Shown: positions 1-6,662 of the stretch, piece by piece
Layout: every line of letters begins with the position of its first letter
Numbering within the stretch: position 1 is the first letter of the stretch
NCBI GenBank assembly: GCA_937969485.1
Contig: CALBVQ010000171.1
Span: 1-8,034 of the forward strand
Origin: an uncultured Saprospiraceae bacterium
Lineage (GTDB): Bacteria; Bacteroidota; Bacteroidia; Chitinophagales; Saprospiraceae
Direction of reading: 5' to 3'
DNA: 8,034 nt
The notes under the pieces: model-generated
Told to the model about the DNA's origin: nothing
The model's input: only the letters and a program-made list of their open reading frames with translations
Database searches by the model: none
Made by a program: the position numbers and the translations under genes

Positions 1-20
1 CTGAGCTTCCAAAGAACGGT

Positions 21-114
21 TTATACCAATTCTCTTTTTATTTCAACCAAATTTAAGCAGTAGAACTTTGTAGTTCAGCTTGAACTACCAATGAAATATG
101 AGTTTTCATGAATG
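21..114. repeat. 94-bp intergenic repeat, copy 1
   Basis: This 94-bp segment starts TTATACCAATTCTC and is repeated at 354-447 with a single mismatch (T at 68, A at 401). It contains a perfect 8-bp hairpin at 70-88 (GTAGTTCA, loop GCT, TGAACTAC) and a second weaker dyad ATGAAA/TTTCAT at 91-109. No transposase or coding potential is present. It most resembles a small dispersed extragenic element of the kind common in Bacteroidota; whether it is mobile cannot be told from one window. Confidence 0.9.
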
Positions 115-201
115 AGGAACAGCAAGACAATGGTATTTTAGTGAAAATTAGCGAAGCGCTATATTTCGCAGGAAGTTCAAGACGTAATAAATTTTCTTAT
201 T

Positions 202-219
202 CATAATGTGGGTTAAAAC
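202..219. repeat. 18-bp tail motif, copy 1
   Basis: The 18-mer CATAATGTGGGTTAAAAC occurs here and, without mismatch, at 470-487. Each occurrence follows a copy of the 94-bp repeat, but the distance differs (87 bp here, 22 bp for the second). The two probably form one composite element with an insertion or deletion in its middle. Confidence 0.75.
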
Positions 220-353
220 AATTTTCATTTCTACCGCATTGCCAATTCCGCACTCCTAGACTACTTGAAGCTCCACATCATTGGTTAAACTTTTTTATTA
301 AATATTAAAAGAAATAGCCTGCAGAATTTTTAGACATAGCAACCGAATCCTAC

Positions 354-447
354 TTATACCAATTCTCTTTTTATTTCAACCAAATTTAAGCAGTAGAACT
401 ATGTAGTTCAGCTTGAACTACCAATGAAATATGAGTTTTCATGAATG
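354..447. repeat. 94-bp intergenic repeat, copy 2
   Basis: This is the second copy of the 94-bp repeat, 93/94 identical to 21-114 and in the same orientation, offset by 333 bp. The hairpin is conserved at 403-421. The copy lies immediately downstream of the uvrA stop codon, so uvrA transcripts could read the hairpin as RNA, although no T-tract follows it on the minus strand. A second dyad, TCATGA at 439-444 against TCATGA at 451-456, spans the repeat's right edge. Confidence 0.9.
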
Positions 448-469
448 CTCTCATGACGAAAACCTAATG

Positions 470-487
470 CATAATGTGGGTTAAAAC
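470..487. repeat. 18-bp tail motif, copy 2, overlapping the uvrA stop
   Basis: This is the exact second copy of the 18-mer at 202-219. Its last seven bases are the uvrA stop codon (TTA at 481-483 on the plus strand), the preceding Phe codon and one further base. Identity between the copies ends at 219/487, inside the uvrA reading frame. Confidence 0.75.
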
Positions 488-3327
488 TTATCTTTCAAGA
501 ACGGAGCAGTCACGGATTTCTTCGACTTTAGAATACCCTTGGGAATACCTTGATACACGAGATTTCCACCCCGAACCCCACCTTCCGGTCCAAGATCAAT
601 CAGCCAATCTGCTGTCTTTATTACTTCGATATTATGTTCCACTACCAACACAGTATGCCCCTTTTCGATCAGCGCATTAAACGAGGCTAGAAGCTTTACA
701 ATATCATGAAAATGCAATCCTGTTGTAGGCTCATCGAATATAAAAAAGACATGATCTCGCTTCATCTCCCGACCTAAATAATAAGCCAATTTCACGCGTT
801 GAGCTTCACCTCCCGACAATGTACTCGACGGTTGACCTAATTTAACATATCCTAATCCAACATTAAAAAGTGGCTCTATTTTCTGCAGGATGTCATGATG
901 ACCTTCAAAGAATATCAAGGCCTCCTCTATACTCATGTCAAGCACATCATAAATGTTCTTTTCATTATATCGCACTTCTAGCACCTCATCCTTGAACCTC
1001 TTACCCTTGCAATCTTCGCAGAGTAACTTTACATCCGCCAAAAACTGCATTTCTACAGTGATTTCACCATCGCCTTTGCAATTCTCGCATCTTCCACCTT
1101 CGACATTGAAAGAGAAATGCTTCGGTTTGTATCCTCTTATCTTCGATAATTGCTGAGCAGTAAATAACTTTCTTATCGCATCAAACGCCTTGACGTAAGT
1201 CACTGGATTCGATCTTGAAGACTTTCCAATAGGAGATTGACTCACCATCTCCACCTCTTTGATCAGTGAAAAGTCGCCTTCTATCTCTTTGAATTTTCCG
1301 GGTGTCACAGGTAAGGGATCACCTATCTTCATTTTCAAAGCCGGATAGAGAATATGTTTGATCAGGGTCGTTTTTCCAGAGCCTGATACACCAGAAACTA
1401 CTGAAAATGCATTCAATGGAATTTTTACATCGATGTCCTTGAGATTATGGTGCCTCGCCCCGAATATAGAGATAAAATTATTTGGCTTTCGTACAGATGT
1501 TGGAACCTCGATTCCCATTTTTCCCGTCAAATACTGGACAGTAAGCGAATCTGTTTTTTGCTTGATCAGATCTTTGTAAGGGCCACTGAACACCACTTCA
1601 CCACCATGCAAACCCGCACCCGGGCCTATATCTATGAGGTAATCAGCATTACGTATTACTTCTTCTTCATGTTCCACTACCACAACAGTATTATCAAGAT
1701 CCCTCAGGCTCTTAAGCACATCTACCAAACGCGCAGTATCTTTTGGGTGTAAACCCACACTCGGTTCATCTAAAATATACAGACTATTAGTCAAGTTACT
1801 TCCTAGCAACCTAGTCAGATTTATTCTCTGTGTTTCGCCACCACTCAGAGTCGAAGACAATCGATCAAGTGTAAGGTAACCCAAACCTACATCTTCCATT
1901 ATCCGTAACCGCGACTCAATTTCATACAAAATACGTTCCGCCACCTCTCGGTCATAATCAGAAATATCCAAGGATTTAAACCACGGCCCTAACTCGTCAA
2001 TTGGCTTAAACACCAATTCCATTATATGCTGGCCAGCAATTTTAATGTTTTTCGTTTCTTCTCTCAACCTACCGCCTCCGCACTCTGGACAAGTAGTCCT
2101 ACCTCGATATCTAGCTAGAATAACACGGTTCTGTATTTTGTAGGTCTTCTTACGTAGTTCCTCAAAATACCCATTAATACCTGTAAAATATCGATTCCCC
2201 TCCCATACTAATTTATACTGAGCATCTGTCAATTCCTTGATTGGCCGATGAATGGGAATGCCAACAGATTCTGAAGCCGCGATCAGCTTTCGCAAATAGG
2301 TCTTAGACTTTTCACCGGTCCAACATAAGATCGCTCCATCGTAAATTGACTTATTTTCGTCGGGCATTACTTTTCTGCGATCAATTCCCAACACTTTTCC
2401 ATATCCTTCACAAGTAGGACAATCTCCGAATGGATTGTTAAAATTAAAAAGCTGATGAGACGGTTCCAAGAACTCTATCCCATCTAGTTCGAAGCGATTA
2501 TTGAATTCCTTGTAGTCCCCTTTATGGATTTGGACTCGCACATTTCCTTGACTTTCGGAAAATGCTGTAAGTACTGAGTCTGCCATTCTCATCCGATTTT
2601 CCTCTTCATCACTAACTGAAAATCTATCAATTAAAATGAAGACATCATTCGTTTTCTCCACCTTCTTTTTCAGCCATTTCTCTTCACTGCCGTCGACCAG
2701 CTCTTCTAAGTAATAGGTCTCTTCTCCTTTCACGACTCTATTGTAACCCTTCTGCATGAGTTGTTGCAGTTCCTGCTCAACAGTTCGCTCTTTGTATGCT
2801 TGTGAAATAGGTGCTAAAAGAATAACTCTCGTTCCAGCCTCTAGTGAGAGTATATAATTAATTACATCTTGAACTTCATGTTTAGTAACTAATTCTCCTG
2901 AAACTGGGCTGTAGGTTTTGCCAATTCTGGCATACATCAACCTCAAGTAATCATAAATTTCCGTGAGTGATCCTACTGTTGATCTAGTGTTACTTGAAGT
3001 CGACGTTTTCTGTTCTATTGCAATAGCCGGACTAATTCCTTTTATGAAATCAACGTCGGGCTTTTTCATTCTATTAAGAAACTGTCTAGCGTATGAAGAA
3101 AGAGACTCCACGTATCTGCGTTGTCCTTCAGCATACAGTGTATCAATAATGAGAGAAGATTTCCCCGAGCCCGACAAGCCTGTGACAACAACGAGTTGAT
3201 CTTTGGGAATGTGCAATTCGATATTCTTCAGATTGTTGGAACGAGCGCCCTTGATGTGAATTTCTTTATTGAATTGCTTAATTTCTTCTTCGGAAAAACT
3301 AAGGTTGGAGAAAGTCTGTTTGATCAT
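481..3327 (-). CDS. uvrA: UvrA, excinuclease ABC subunit A (DNA damage recognition ATPase)
   Basis: The 948-residue product is a complete UvrA, the ATPase that with UvrB finds bulky DNA lesions in nucleotide excision repair and loads UvrB in the cytoplasm. Both ABC halves are intact. The first has Walker A GLSGSGKS (50-57), signature LSGGE (494-498), Walker B LYILDEP (516-522) and H-loop VVEH (550-553). The second has GVSGSGKT (646-653), LSGGE (837-841), FFIFDEP (861-867) and VVEH (895-898). Zinc-ligand CxxC pairs are at 303-306, 413-416, 747-750 and 770-773. The CPxC pair that E. coli-type UvrA carries about 20 residues before the first of these is absent; the corresponding stretch reads FELDGIEF. 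From memory this fits a second UvrA class found in Bacteroidota. ATG at 3327 is the natural start, giving a short N-terminal extension before IHIKGARSNNLKNI. The gene stands alone and is divergent from the reductase. Confidence 0.97.
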   Translation of the reverse strand: MIKQTFSNLSFSEEEIKQFNKEIHIKGARSNNLKNIELHIPKDQLVVVTGLSGSGKSSLIIDTLYAEGQRRYVESLSSYARQFLNRMKKPDVDFIKGISPAIAIEQKTSTSSNTRSTVGSLTEIYDYLRLMYARIGKTYSPVSGELVTKHEVQDVINYILSLEAGTRVILLAPISQAYKERTVEQELQQLMQKGYNRVVKGEETYYLEELVDGSEEKWLKKKVEKTNDVFILIDRFSVSDEEENRMRMADSVLTAFSESQGNVRVQIHKGDYKEFNNRFELDGIEFLEPSHQLFNFNNPFGDCPTCEGYGKVLGIDRRKVMPDENKSIYDGAILCWTGEKSKTYLRKLIAASESVGIPIHRPIKELTDAQYKLVWEGNRYFTGINGYFEELRKKTYKIQNRVILARYRGRTTCPECGGGRLREETKNIKIAGQHIMELVFKPIDELGPWFKSLDISDYDREVAERILYEIESRLRIMEDVGLGYLTLDRLSSTLSGGETQRINLTRLLGSNLTNSLYILDEPSVGLHPKDTARLVDVLKSLRDLDNTVVVVEHEEEVIRNADYLIDIGPGAGLHGGEVVFSGPYKDLIKQKTDSLTVQYLTGKMGIEVPTSVRKPNNFISIFGARHHNLKDIDVKIPLNAFSVVSGVSGSGKTTLIKHILYPALKMKIGDPLPVTPGKFKEIEGDFSLIKEVEMVSQSPIGKSSRSNPVTYVKAFDAIRKLFTAQQLSKIRGYKPKHFSFNVEGGRCENCKGDGEITVEMQFLADVKLLCEDCKGKRFKDEVLEVRYNEKNIYDVLDMSIEEALIFFEGHHDILQKIEPLFNVGLGYVKLGQPSSTLSGGEAQRVKLAYYLGREMKRDHVFFIFDEPTTGLHFHDIVKLLASFNALIEKGHTVLVVEHNIEVIKTADWLIDLGPEGGVRGGNLVYQGIPKGILKSKKSVTAPFLKDKF

Positions 3328-3352
3328 AAATTAGTAACACTAATGAGGATGC

Positions 3353-3382
3353 GAAGTTTAGTAAAAAAAAACTAAGTGACAA
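3353..3382 (-). promoter_or_regulatory. Possible uvrA promoter (Bacteroidota type)
   Basis: On the minus strand a TTG (3382-3380) is followed after 19 bp by TAAACTTC (3360-3353), an imperfect match to the TAnnTTTG -7 element with the expected spacing. It would give a leader of roughly 20 nt. A small dyad, TTAGT AAC ACTAA (3331-3343), lies between it and the start codon. The -7 match is only partial. Confidence 0.3.
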
Positions 3383-3399
3383 TAATAAACACATAAAGA

Positions 3400-3428
3400 T
3401 TGAACAAAAAGTGTAATAATAAACTTTG
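3400..3428 (+). promoter_or_regulatory. Possible promoter of the short-chain dehydrogenase gene
   Basis: TTG at 3400-3402 is followed after 18 bp by AAACTTTG (3421-3428), one base from the Bacteroidota -7 consensus TAnnTTTG. Transcription would begin about 12 nt before the ATG at 3446. It stands back to back with the possible uvrA promoter in the 118-bp divergent spacer. Confidence 0.4.
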
Positions 3429-3445
3429 AAAAAGAAAAGATAAGT

Positions 3446-4159
3446 ATGAGTAACAAGGTAGCGTATATAACTGGTGGGACAAAAGGAATAGGAAAAGGGG
3501 TTGCAGAGAAGATGCTTGAGGCTGGCTATAAGGTGGCCATAAGTGGTCGGACTAAGTCGAGTGTTGATGTTGTGGCAAAGGAATTATCCGAGAAATATCA
3601 AGGCGAAGTGCTATCGATTGAGAGCAATGTAAGGAGCATTGCTTCAGAAAAAGAGGCAATAAAGCAGATTAATGAAAAGTGGGGAAGACTTGATTGTGTG
3701 GTTGCAAATGCGGGAGTTGGTCATTTTGCACCTATCACAGAGATGACTGATGAGCAATGGCATGATACAATCGACATCAACCTAACTGGTGTTTTCCATA
3801 CAACGAAGGCAAGCATGGATTCTCTTATTTCGAATGAAGGATATCTCATTACTATTGCTAGTCTTGCTGGGACCAACTTCTTTCCGAAAGGAGCTGCTTA
3901 CAACGCGAGCAAATTTGGTTTAGTGGGATTCAGTCAAGCAGTAATGATGGATGTGAGAGACAAAGGGGTAAAGGTTTCGACGATTATGCCTGGGTCAGTG
4001 GCAACCAACTTCAATGGGAATATAGTGGATGAAAAAGATGCTTGGAAAATCCAACCGGAAGATATTGGGCAGTTAGTCGTAGATCTATTAAAGATGGATC
4101 CTAGAACACTACCTAGTAAGGTGGAGGTACGCCCTTCGATTCCGGGAGGCAAAAAATAA
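3446..4159 (+). CDS. SDR family NAD(P)-dependent oxidoreductase
   Basis: The 237-residue product is a classical short-chain dehydrogenase/reductase with a single Rossmann domain, a soluble cytoplasmic enzyme. The cofactor-binding TGGTKGIG is at 9-16, the NAG motif at 88-90, and the catalytic set is N112, S139, Y152 and K156 (YNASK), with MPGSV at 181-185. Arg35 at the end of the second strand (ISGR) suggests preference for NADP(H). Length is normal for the family, so nothing is missing. The closest general pattern is 3-oxoacyl-ACP reductase-like SDRs, but the substrate cannot be inferred because no pathway genes adjoin. ATG at 3446 is directly before the first beta-strand and preceded by an A-rich stretch rather than a clear Shine-Dalgarno. 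It is monocistronic: divergent from uvrA and convergent with the downstream small membrane-protein gene. Confidence 0.93.
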   Translation: MSNKVAYITGGTKGIGKGVAEKMLEAGYKVAISGRTKSSVDVVAKELSEKYQGEVLSIESNVRSIASEKEAIKQINEKWGRLDCVVANAGVGHFAPITEMTDEQWHDTIDINLTGVFHTTKASMDSLISNEGYLITIASLAGTNFFPKGAAYNASKFGLVGFSQAVMMDVRDKGVKVSTIMPGSVATNFNGNIVDEKDAWKIQPEDIGQLVVDLLKMDPRTLPSKVEVRPSIPGGKK

Positions 4160-4163
4160 TATA

Positions 4164-4250
4164 TAATACCAATTTTTGGTTGTTGTACAGCTTGAATTTT
4201 GCAATGGTGTATAGAATTGTGAAATAAAAGAGAAATTCGAGGAAGCGAAT
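4164..4250. repeat. Degenerate member of the TATACCAATT repeat family
   Basis: The sequence begins TAATACCAATTT just after the reductase stop and includes ACAGCTTGAA followed shortly by CAATG, matching the order TACCAATT, TCAGCTTGAA, CCAATG in the 94-bp repeats. A GGAAGCGAA motif follows (4241-4249), loosely like TTAGCGAAGC after repeat copy 1. Alignment is only partial, so membership is inferred. Confidence 0.5.
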
Positions 4251-4253
4251 CAC

Positions 4254-4289
4254 GGGAGCGGGAGGGCGTTAATAGAGCTGAACGCTCCC
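4254..4289. terminator. GC-rich hairpin after the reductase gene
   Basis: GGGAGCG (4254-4260) is perfectly complementary to CGCTCCC (4283-4289) across a 22-nt loop. An alternative pairing uses GCGTT (4266-4270) with AACGC (4281-4285). A T-tract appears only about 12 nt later (CTCTTTTT), so it may be a weak terminator or a 3'-end stabilising hairpin of the reductase mRNA. Confidence 0.4.
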
Positions 4290-4330
4290 ATTATCCACCT
4301 CTTTTTAGTCCTGGTCTGATATTCCCTTTA

Positions 4331-4349
4331 TTTGGGGGTTACCCCCAAA
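4331..4349. other. Perfect G5/C5 hairpin
   Basis: TTTGGGGG (4331-4338) pairs perfectly with CCCCCAAA (4342-4349) over a 3-nt loop, a very stable 8-bp stem for such AT-rich DNA. Neither strand has a T-tract directly after it, so it is not a standard terminator. It sits just upstream (plus strand) of the bidirectional terminator. Confidence 0.6.
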
Positions 4350-4396
4350 AAGAAAAGGCTGCCTAGTTGATTTTAGACAGCCTCTTTTTAATTTTT
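4346..4396. terminator. Bidirectional Rho-independent terminator
   Basis: AGGCTGCCTA (4356-4365) pairs with TAGACAGCCT (4374-4383), a 10-bp stem with one G-U type pair and an 8-nt loop. On the plus strand it is followed by CTTTTTAATTTTTT, and on the minus strand by TTTTCTTTTT. It therefore can end both the reductase transcript and the convergent small membrane-protein transcript. Confidence 0.9.
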
Positions 4397-4406
4397 TAGT
4401 AATTTC

Positions 4407-4832
4407 CTACATATCGGAAAGTAACCTAACTATCCATAGGATAAAGAAAACACTGGAGGCCAAAGCCAACAATATAAAAAGTAGATAGAAAATTAGGAAA
4501 GCGACCAATGCAGCCTCTGTAGTAGCAGTGAAAGCAATTACATAAGCTAGGACCAGTGAAAGAAGAGATCCGATAGTGCTTAAAATATACGACCACATGA
4601 ATGTTTTAGTCCAGTCACGTCCATTTTTCTTTGAAGATTTCTTCTTTTTCTTCTTCTTTTTCTTCTTCTTTAAGTCATGATCAAGTTCTGTACCTGTAAT
4701 ACCAGCAACAGCATCATCTCCAACCTCTAATGTTTCCTCAACATTTTCAATGGTAACTGTTTGAACTGCTTGAAGTTCATGAGTCATGCCGAAAGACAAG
4801 ACTAGAAGTAACAGTAATAATAATTTTTTCAT
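4407..4832 (-). CDS. Small membrane protein with signal peptide and poly-lysine tract, function unknown
   Basis: I do not recognise this 141-residue protein. Residues 1-22 look like a Sec signal peptide (MKK, a leucine-rich core, likely cleavage after LQA). An acidic, polar stretch (23-54) follows, then eleven consecutive lysines (55-65) with SSKK behind them, then two long hydrophobic segments (about 79-101 and 107-136) before a short RLLSDM tail. The lysine run is encoded by a near-perfect 12-nt period (three AAG, one AAA), a simple repeat that could vary by slippage. A lysine block next to a membrane segment usually marks the cytoplasmic side, which conflicts with a cleaved signal peptide placing it outside; either residues 1-22 stay as an anchor or the topology is unusual. 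The reading frame is supported by its organised composition, an ATG start and its own terminator. It follows the transporter gene on the same strand after 150 bp, so co-transcription is possible. Confidence 0.75.
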   Translation of the reverse strand: MKKLLLLLLLVLSFGMTHELQAVQTVTIENVEETLEVGDDAVAGITGTELDHDLKKKKKKKKKKKSSKKNGRDWTKTFMWSYILSTIGSLLSLVLAYVIAFTATTEAALVAFLIFYLLFILLALASSVFFILWIVRLLSDM

Positions 4833-4982
4833 AAGTTCAGTTTATTTTTTTATGGTGCTTAAAGGTACTAATAATGTATGTCTTATCTAATTTTCTCAAA
4901 AATTAATGGGAGAGGTTGTACATAATATCTAACGAGTTTTATAGCATGCTGCTGCCTTTGCACAAAAAAAGAGGGCTAAATT

Positions 4983-6149
4983 CTACGACTTGGTTTTCTC
5001 AATCCTAAATAAGGAGATAGTAGTCATGATTACGAATAGAATCAAAATAAAAGCCCAAGCGATCCTAAGGTTAAATACATCTGCCAACAAACCTATTATG
5101 GGAGGCCCCAAAATAAATCCACTGTAGCCAATAGTGGTCACAGCACTGATTCCCACTCCAGCTTTAACCCCAGGAATATTTCCTGCCATGCTATAAACTA
5201 TAGGCACCACCGTTGACAAACCAAGTCCTACAGCACCTAGCGAAAGGACAATCACAACAGGGAACGGGAAGATCAACGCCACGATTAATCCAATACTGGA
5301 CACTACACCTCCGTAGGAGATGAGCTTCTTATCACCAAAAGTTTGTCGGGCGTTATCACCCAAAAACCGTCCTGCTGCCATACAACCTGAGAAAGAGAAC
5401 AATGCAAATGGAGCGATATAGTCCGTAGCTCCTCCCACGTTAATCATGTAATTAGCTGTCCATTCAGTCATAGCCCCTTCACCTAGCATACAACAAAAAG
5501 CAACTAAGCCAAAAATAACAATCGGCCCCTTTGGGAAGTAAAAAGTCTTCGAATCTAAAGCCTCAACTTCCTCGACAGAATCGTCATTAATCAGGTACCT
5601 TTGGAAATATAGAATGATTATTATTGCAAGTACACTCAAGCTAGAAAGATGTACAAAAAGAGAAATTTCTAGTTTTTCAATAACCGTGACAGATAGAGCG
5701 CCTGCCATCATTCCCACACTAAATAAGGCATGAAAAAAGCTCATTATCGGTTTGCTGTAACGTTTCTCAATTTCTACAGCTTGTCCATTCATACTTACAT
5801 CCATTGCTCCTACTGAAGCTCCCATGAAGAAAAATGCCGCAATCATCCACATGTAACTGGGACTTAATGTAAATAGTGGCATGCTCATGAAGAAGCAAAT
5901 CGCACCGACGATCATTACCCATCTACTTCCGTATTTATTGATCAAATAACCAGTCAATGGCATTGCAACAACCAATCCTAGCGAAGAACTAAGTAGAACA
6001 AAACCCAGTTGCTTGAAAGACAAAGAAAATGTTTCTTGGATCAATGGAGTTCGGGCAGCCCACGAAACATACAGGAAGCCGTTTAAAAAAAATACTAGGT
6101 TTATCGTCAGACGAGAAAGGAAATGTGGGTTACGGTTTTCTGCACTCAT
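4983..6149 (-). CDS. MFS transporter, YbjJ-like
   Basis: The protein is a major facilitator superfamily permease of the inner membrane, 388 residues from the ATG at 6149, with about twelve hydrophobic segments split by an acidic central loop (about 185-207). Recognisable features are the loop 2-3 motif GYLINKYGSR (67-76), the MNGQAVEIEK block (120-129) followed by SFFHALFSVG, EGAMTEWTANY (224-234), and GYSGFILGPP (341-350). This pattern matches the YbjJ-like branch, whose substrate is generally unknown. The frame stays open upstream to a TTG at 6200 and includes an ATG at 6173. The ATG at 6149 fits best because it leaves the usual short polar N-terminus before helix 1, and a -7-like TACCTTTA lies at 6182-6175. 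No neighbouring catabolic genes hint at a substrate. No clear stem-loop terminator follows, only a T7 run near 4967-4973. Confidence 0.88.
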   Translation of the reverse strand: MSAENRNPHFLSRLTINLVFFLNGFLYVSWAARTPLIQETFSLSFKQLGFVLLSSSLGLVVAMPLTGYLINKYGSRWVMIVGAICFFMSMPLFTLSPSYMWMIAAFFFMGASVGAMDVSMNGQAVEIEKRYSKPIMSFFHALFSVGMMAGALSVTVIEKLEISLFVHLSSLSVLAIIIILYFQRYLINDDSVEEVEALDSKTFYFPKGPIVIFGLVAFCCMLGEGAMTEWTANYMINVGGATDYIAPFALFSFSGCMAAGRFLGDNARQTFGDKKLISYGGVVSSIGLIVALIFPFPVVIVLSLGAVGLGLSTVVPIVYSMAGNIPGVKAGVGISAVTTIGYSGFILGPPIIGLLADVFNLRIAWAFILILFVIMTTISLFRIEKTKS

Positions 6150-6298
6150 TTTGATTCTTGAACAAAAATTCATGTAAAGGTAAAAATTACTTTGGATCAA
6201 TTAAGGGACTGCATTTTTATGGCGATGTCAAATAAACCACACAATAGAGTTTTTGTAACAAAAAAATTTTAAAATGTCATTCCACTGGAAGACAGTTC

Positions 6299-6318
6299 TG
6301 CGGTAAGCTTTTACTGCA
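6299..6318. other. 8-bp stem, 4-nt loop hairpin in the intergenic gap
   Basis: TGCGGTAA pairs with TTACTGCA around GCTT. There is no T-tract on either side, so it is not a terminator. It could be part of a small RNA or of the transporter gene's upstream region; nothing in the sequence decides this. Confidence 0.4.
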
Positions 6319-6615
6319 AAGATATTAGGAGAGTCTGCCATATCCTTTGGCCTATGTATTAACGGCCATTGAGTAATATCAAACTCTAGTTAGGTCATAA
6401 ATTTTGTAATACGTTAGTTGGACTTTATACACAACAAATTCATCATGAACAAATTTCCAAGCTAAGAATGCATTAAGATATCTGTTACGAACTCTAACTA
6501 CAACGATGATGGCAATGTCCAGCTCTTTTGATGGATACAGTAATGATGACCACATCAGCGGTTCAAAAGAACTCTTAAACTCGCATTCTTTTTGTATTTT
6601 AATTCAATTTATGCC

Positions 6616-6644
6616 TTATACCAATTCTGTTTTAGAACTTTGTA
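6616..6644. repeat. Shortened TTATACCAATT repeat
   Basis: TTATACCAATTCT (6616-6628) followed by TAGAACTTTGTA (6633-6644) matches both ends of the left half of the 94-bp repeat (21-33 and 61-72), with the segment between them missing. It lies just beyond the hsp20 terminator. Confidence 0.6.
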
Positions 6645-6662
6645 ATGAGGCCTACTCCAAAA

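Larger units (their letters stand above)
1..480. other. Non-coding region with paired direct repeats downstream of uvrA
   Basis: No convincing gene is visible in this 480-bp stretch. It is dominated by two near-identical 94-bp repeats and an 18-bp motif found once after each. Between them lies AT-rich unique sequence with one small inverted repeat (GCGAA at 151-155 against TTCGC at 165-169). A 32-codon ORF at 108-206 (+) begins inside the first repeat copy and is not maintained after the second copy, so I do not call it. The first 20 bases may belong to a neighbouring gene, but too little is present to say. Confidence 0.7.
6150..6662. other. Gene-poor region between the transporter and the hsp20 operon
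   Basis: About 510 bp with no convincing gene. It contains a well-formed hairpin at 6299-6318 (TGCGGTAA, loop GCTT, TTACTGCA, with one G-U pair), a smaller dyad TGGCC/GGCCA at 6348-6368, a 7-bp inverted pair TAGTTAG (6387-6393) and CTAACTA (6494-6500), and a partial repeat at 6616-6644. Two overlapping short ORFs on opposite strands (6379-6555 minus, 58 codons; 6506-6679 plus, 57 codons) resemble no family I know. The plus one runs through the repeat and the terminator stem, so it is unlikely to be real. No tRNA or CRISPR pattern is visible. Confidence 0.6.

Noticed and set aside
108..206. 32-codon plus-strand ORF starting in repeat copy 1
   Set aside because: The same start in copy 2 leads to a stop after eight codons, and no family is recognised.
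21..447. CRISPR or insertion sequence for the 94-bp repeats
   Set aside because: There are only two full copies, far too long for CRISPR repeats, with no transposase and no terminal inverted repeats.
3934..4152. 72-codon minus-strand frame
   Set aside because: It is a complementary-strand shadow of the reductase gene.
4860..4890. Promoter for the small membrane-protein gene (TACCTTTA with an upstream TTAG)
   Set aside because: The -7 element fits, but no proper TTG is at the right distance, so it is too weak to annotate.
4967..4973. T7 run after the transporter stop as a terminator
   Set aside because: No convincing stem precedes it on the minus strand.
6387..6500. attC-like inverted words (TAGTTAG / CTAACTA)
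   Set aside because: The GTTRRRY and RYYYAAC boxes are in the wrong order and do not match fully; no integrase or cassette is present.
6379..6555. 58-codon minus-strand ORF in the gap upstream of the transporter
   Set aside because: It has no family resemblance, no promoter or ribosome site, and overlaps an equally unsupported plus-strand frame.
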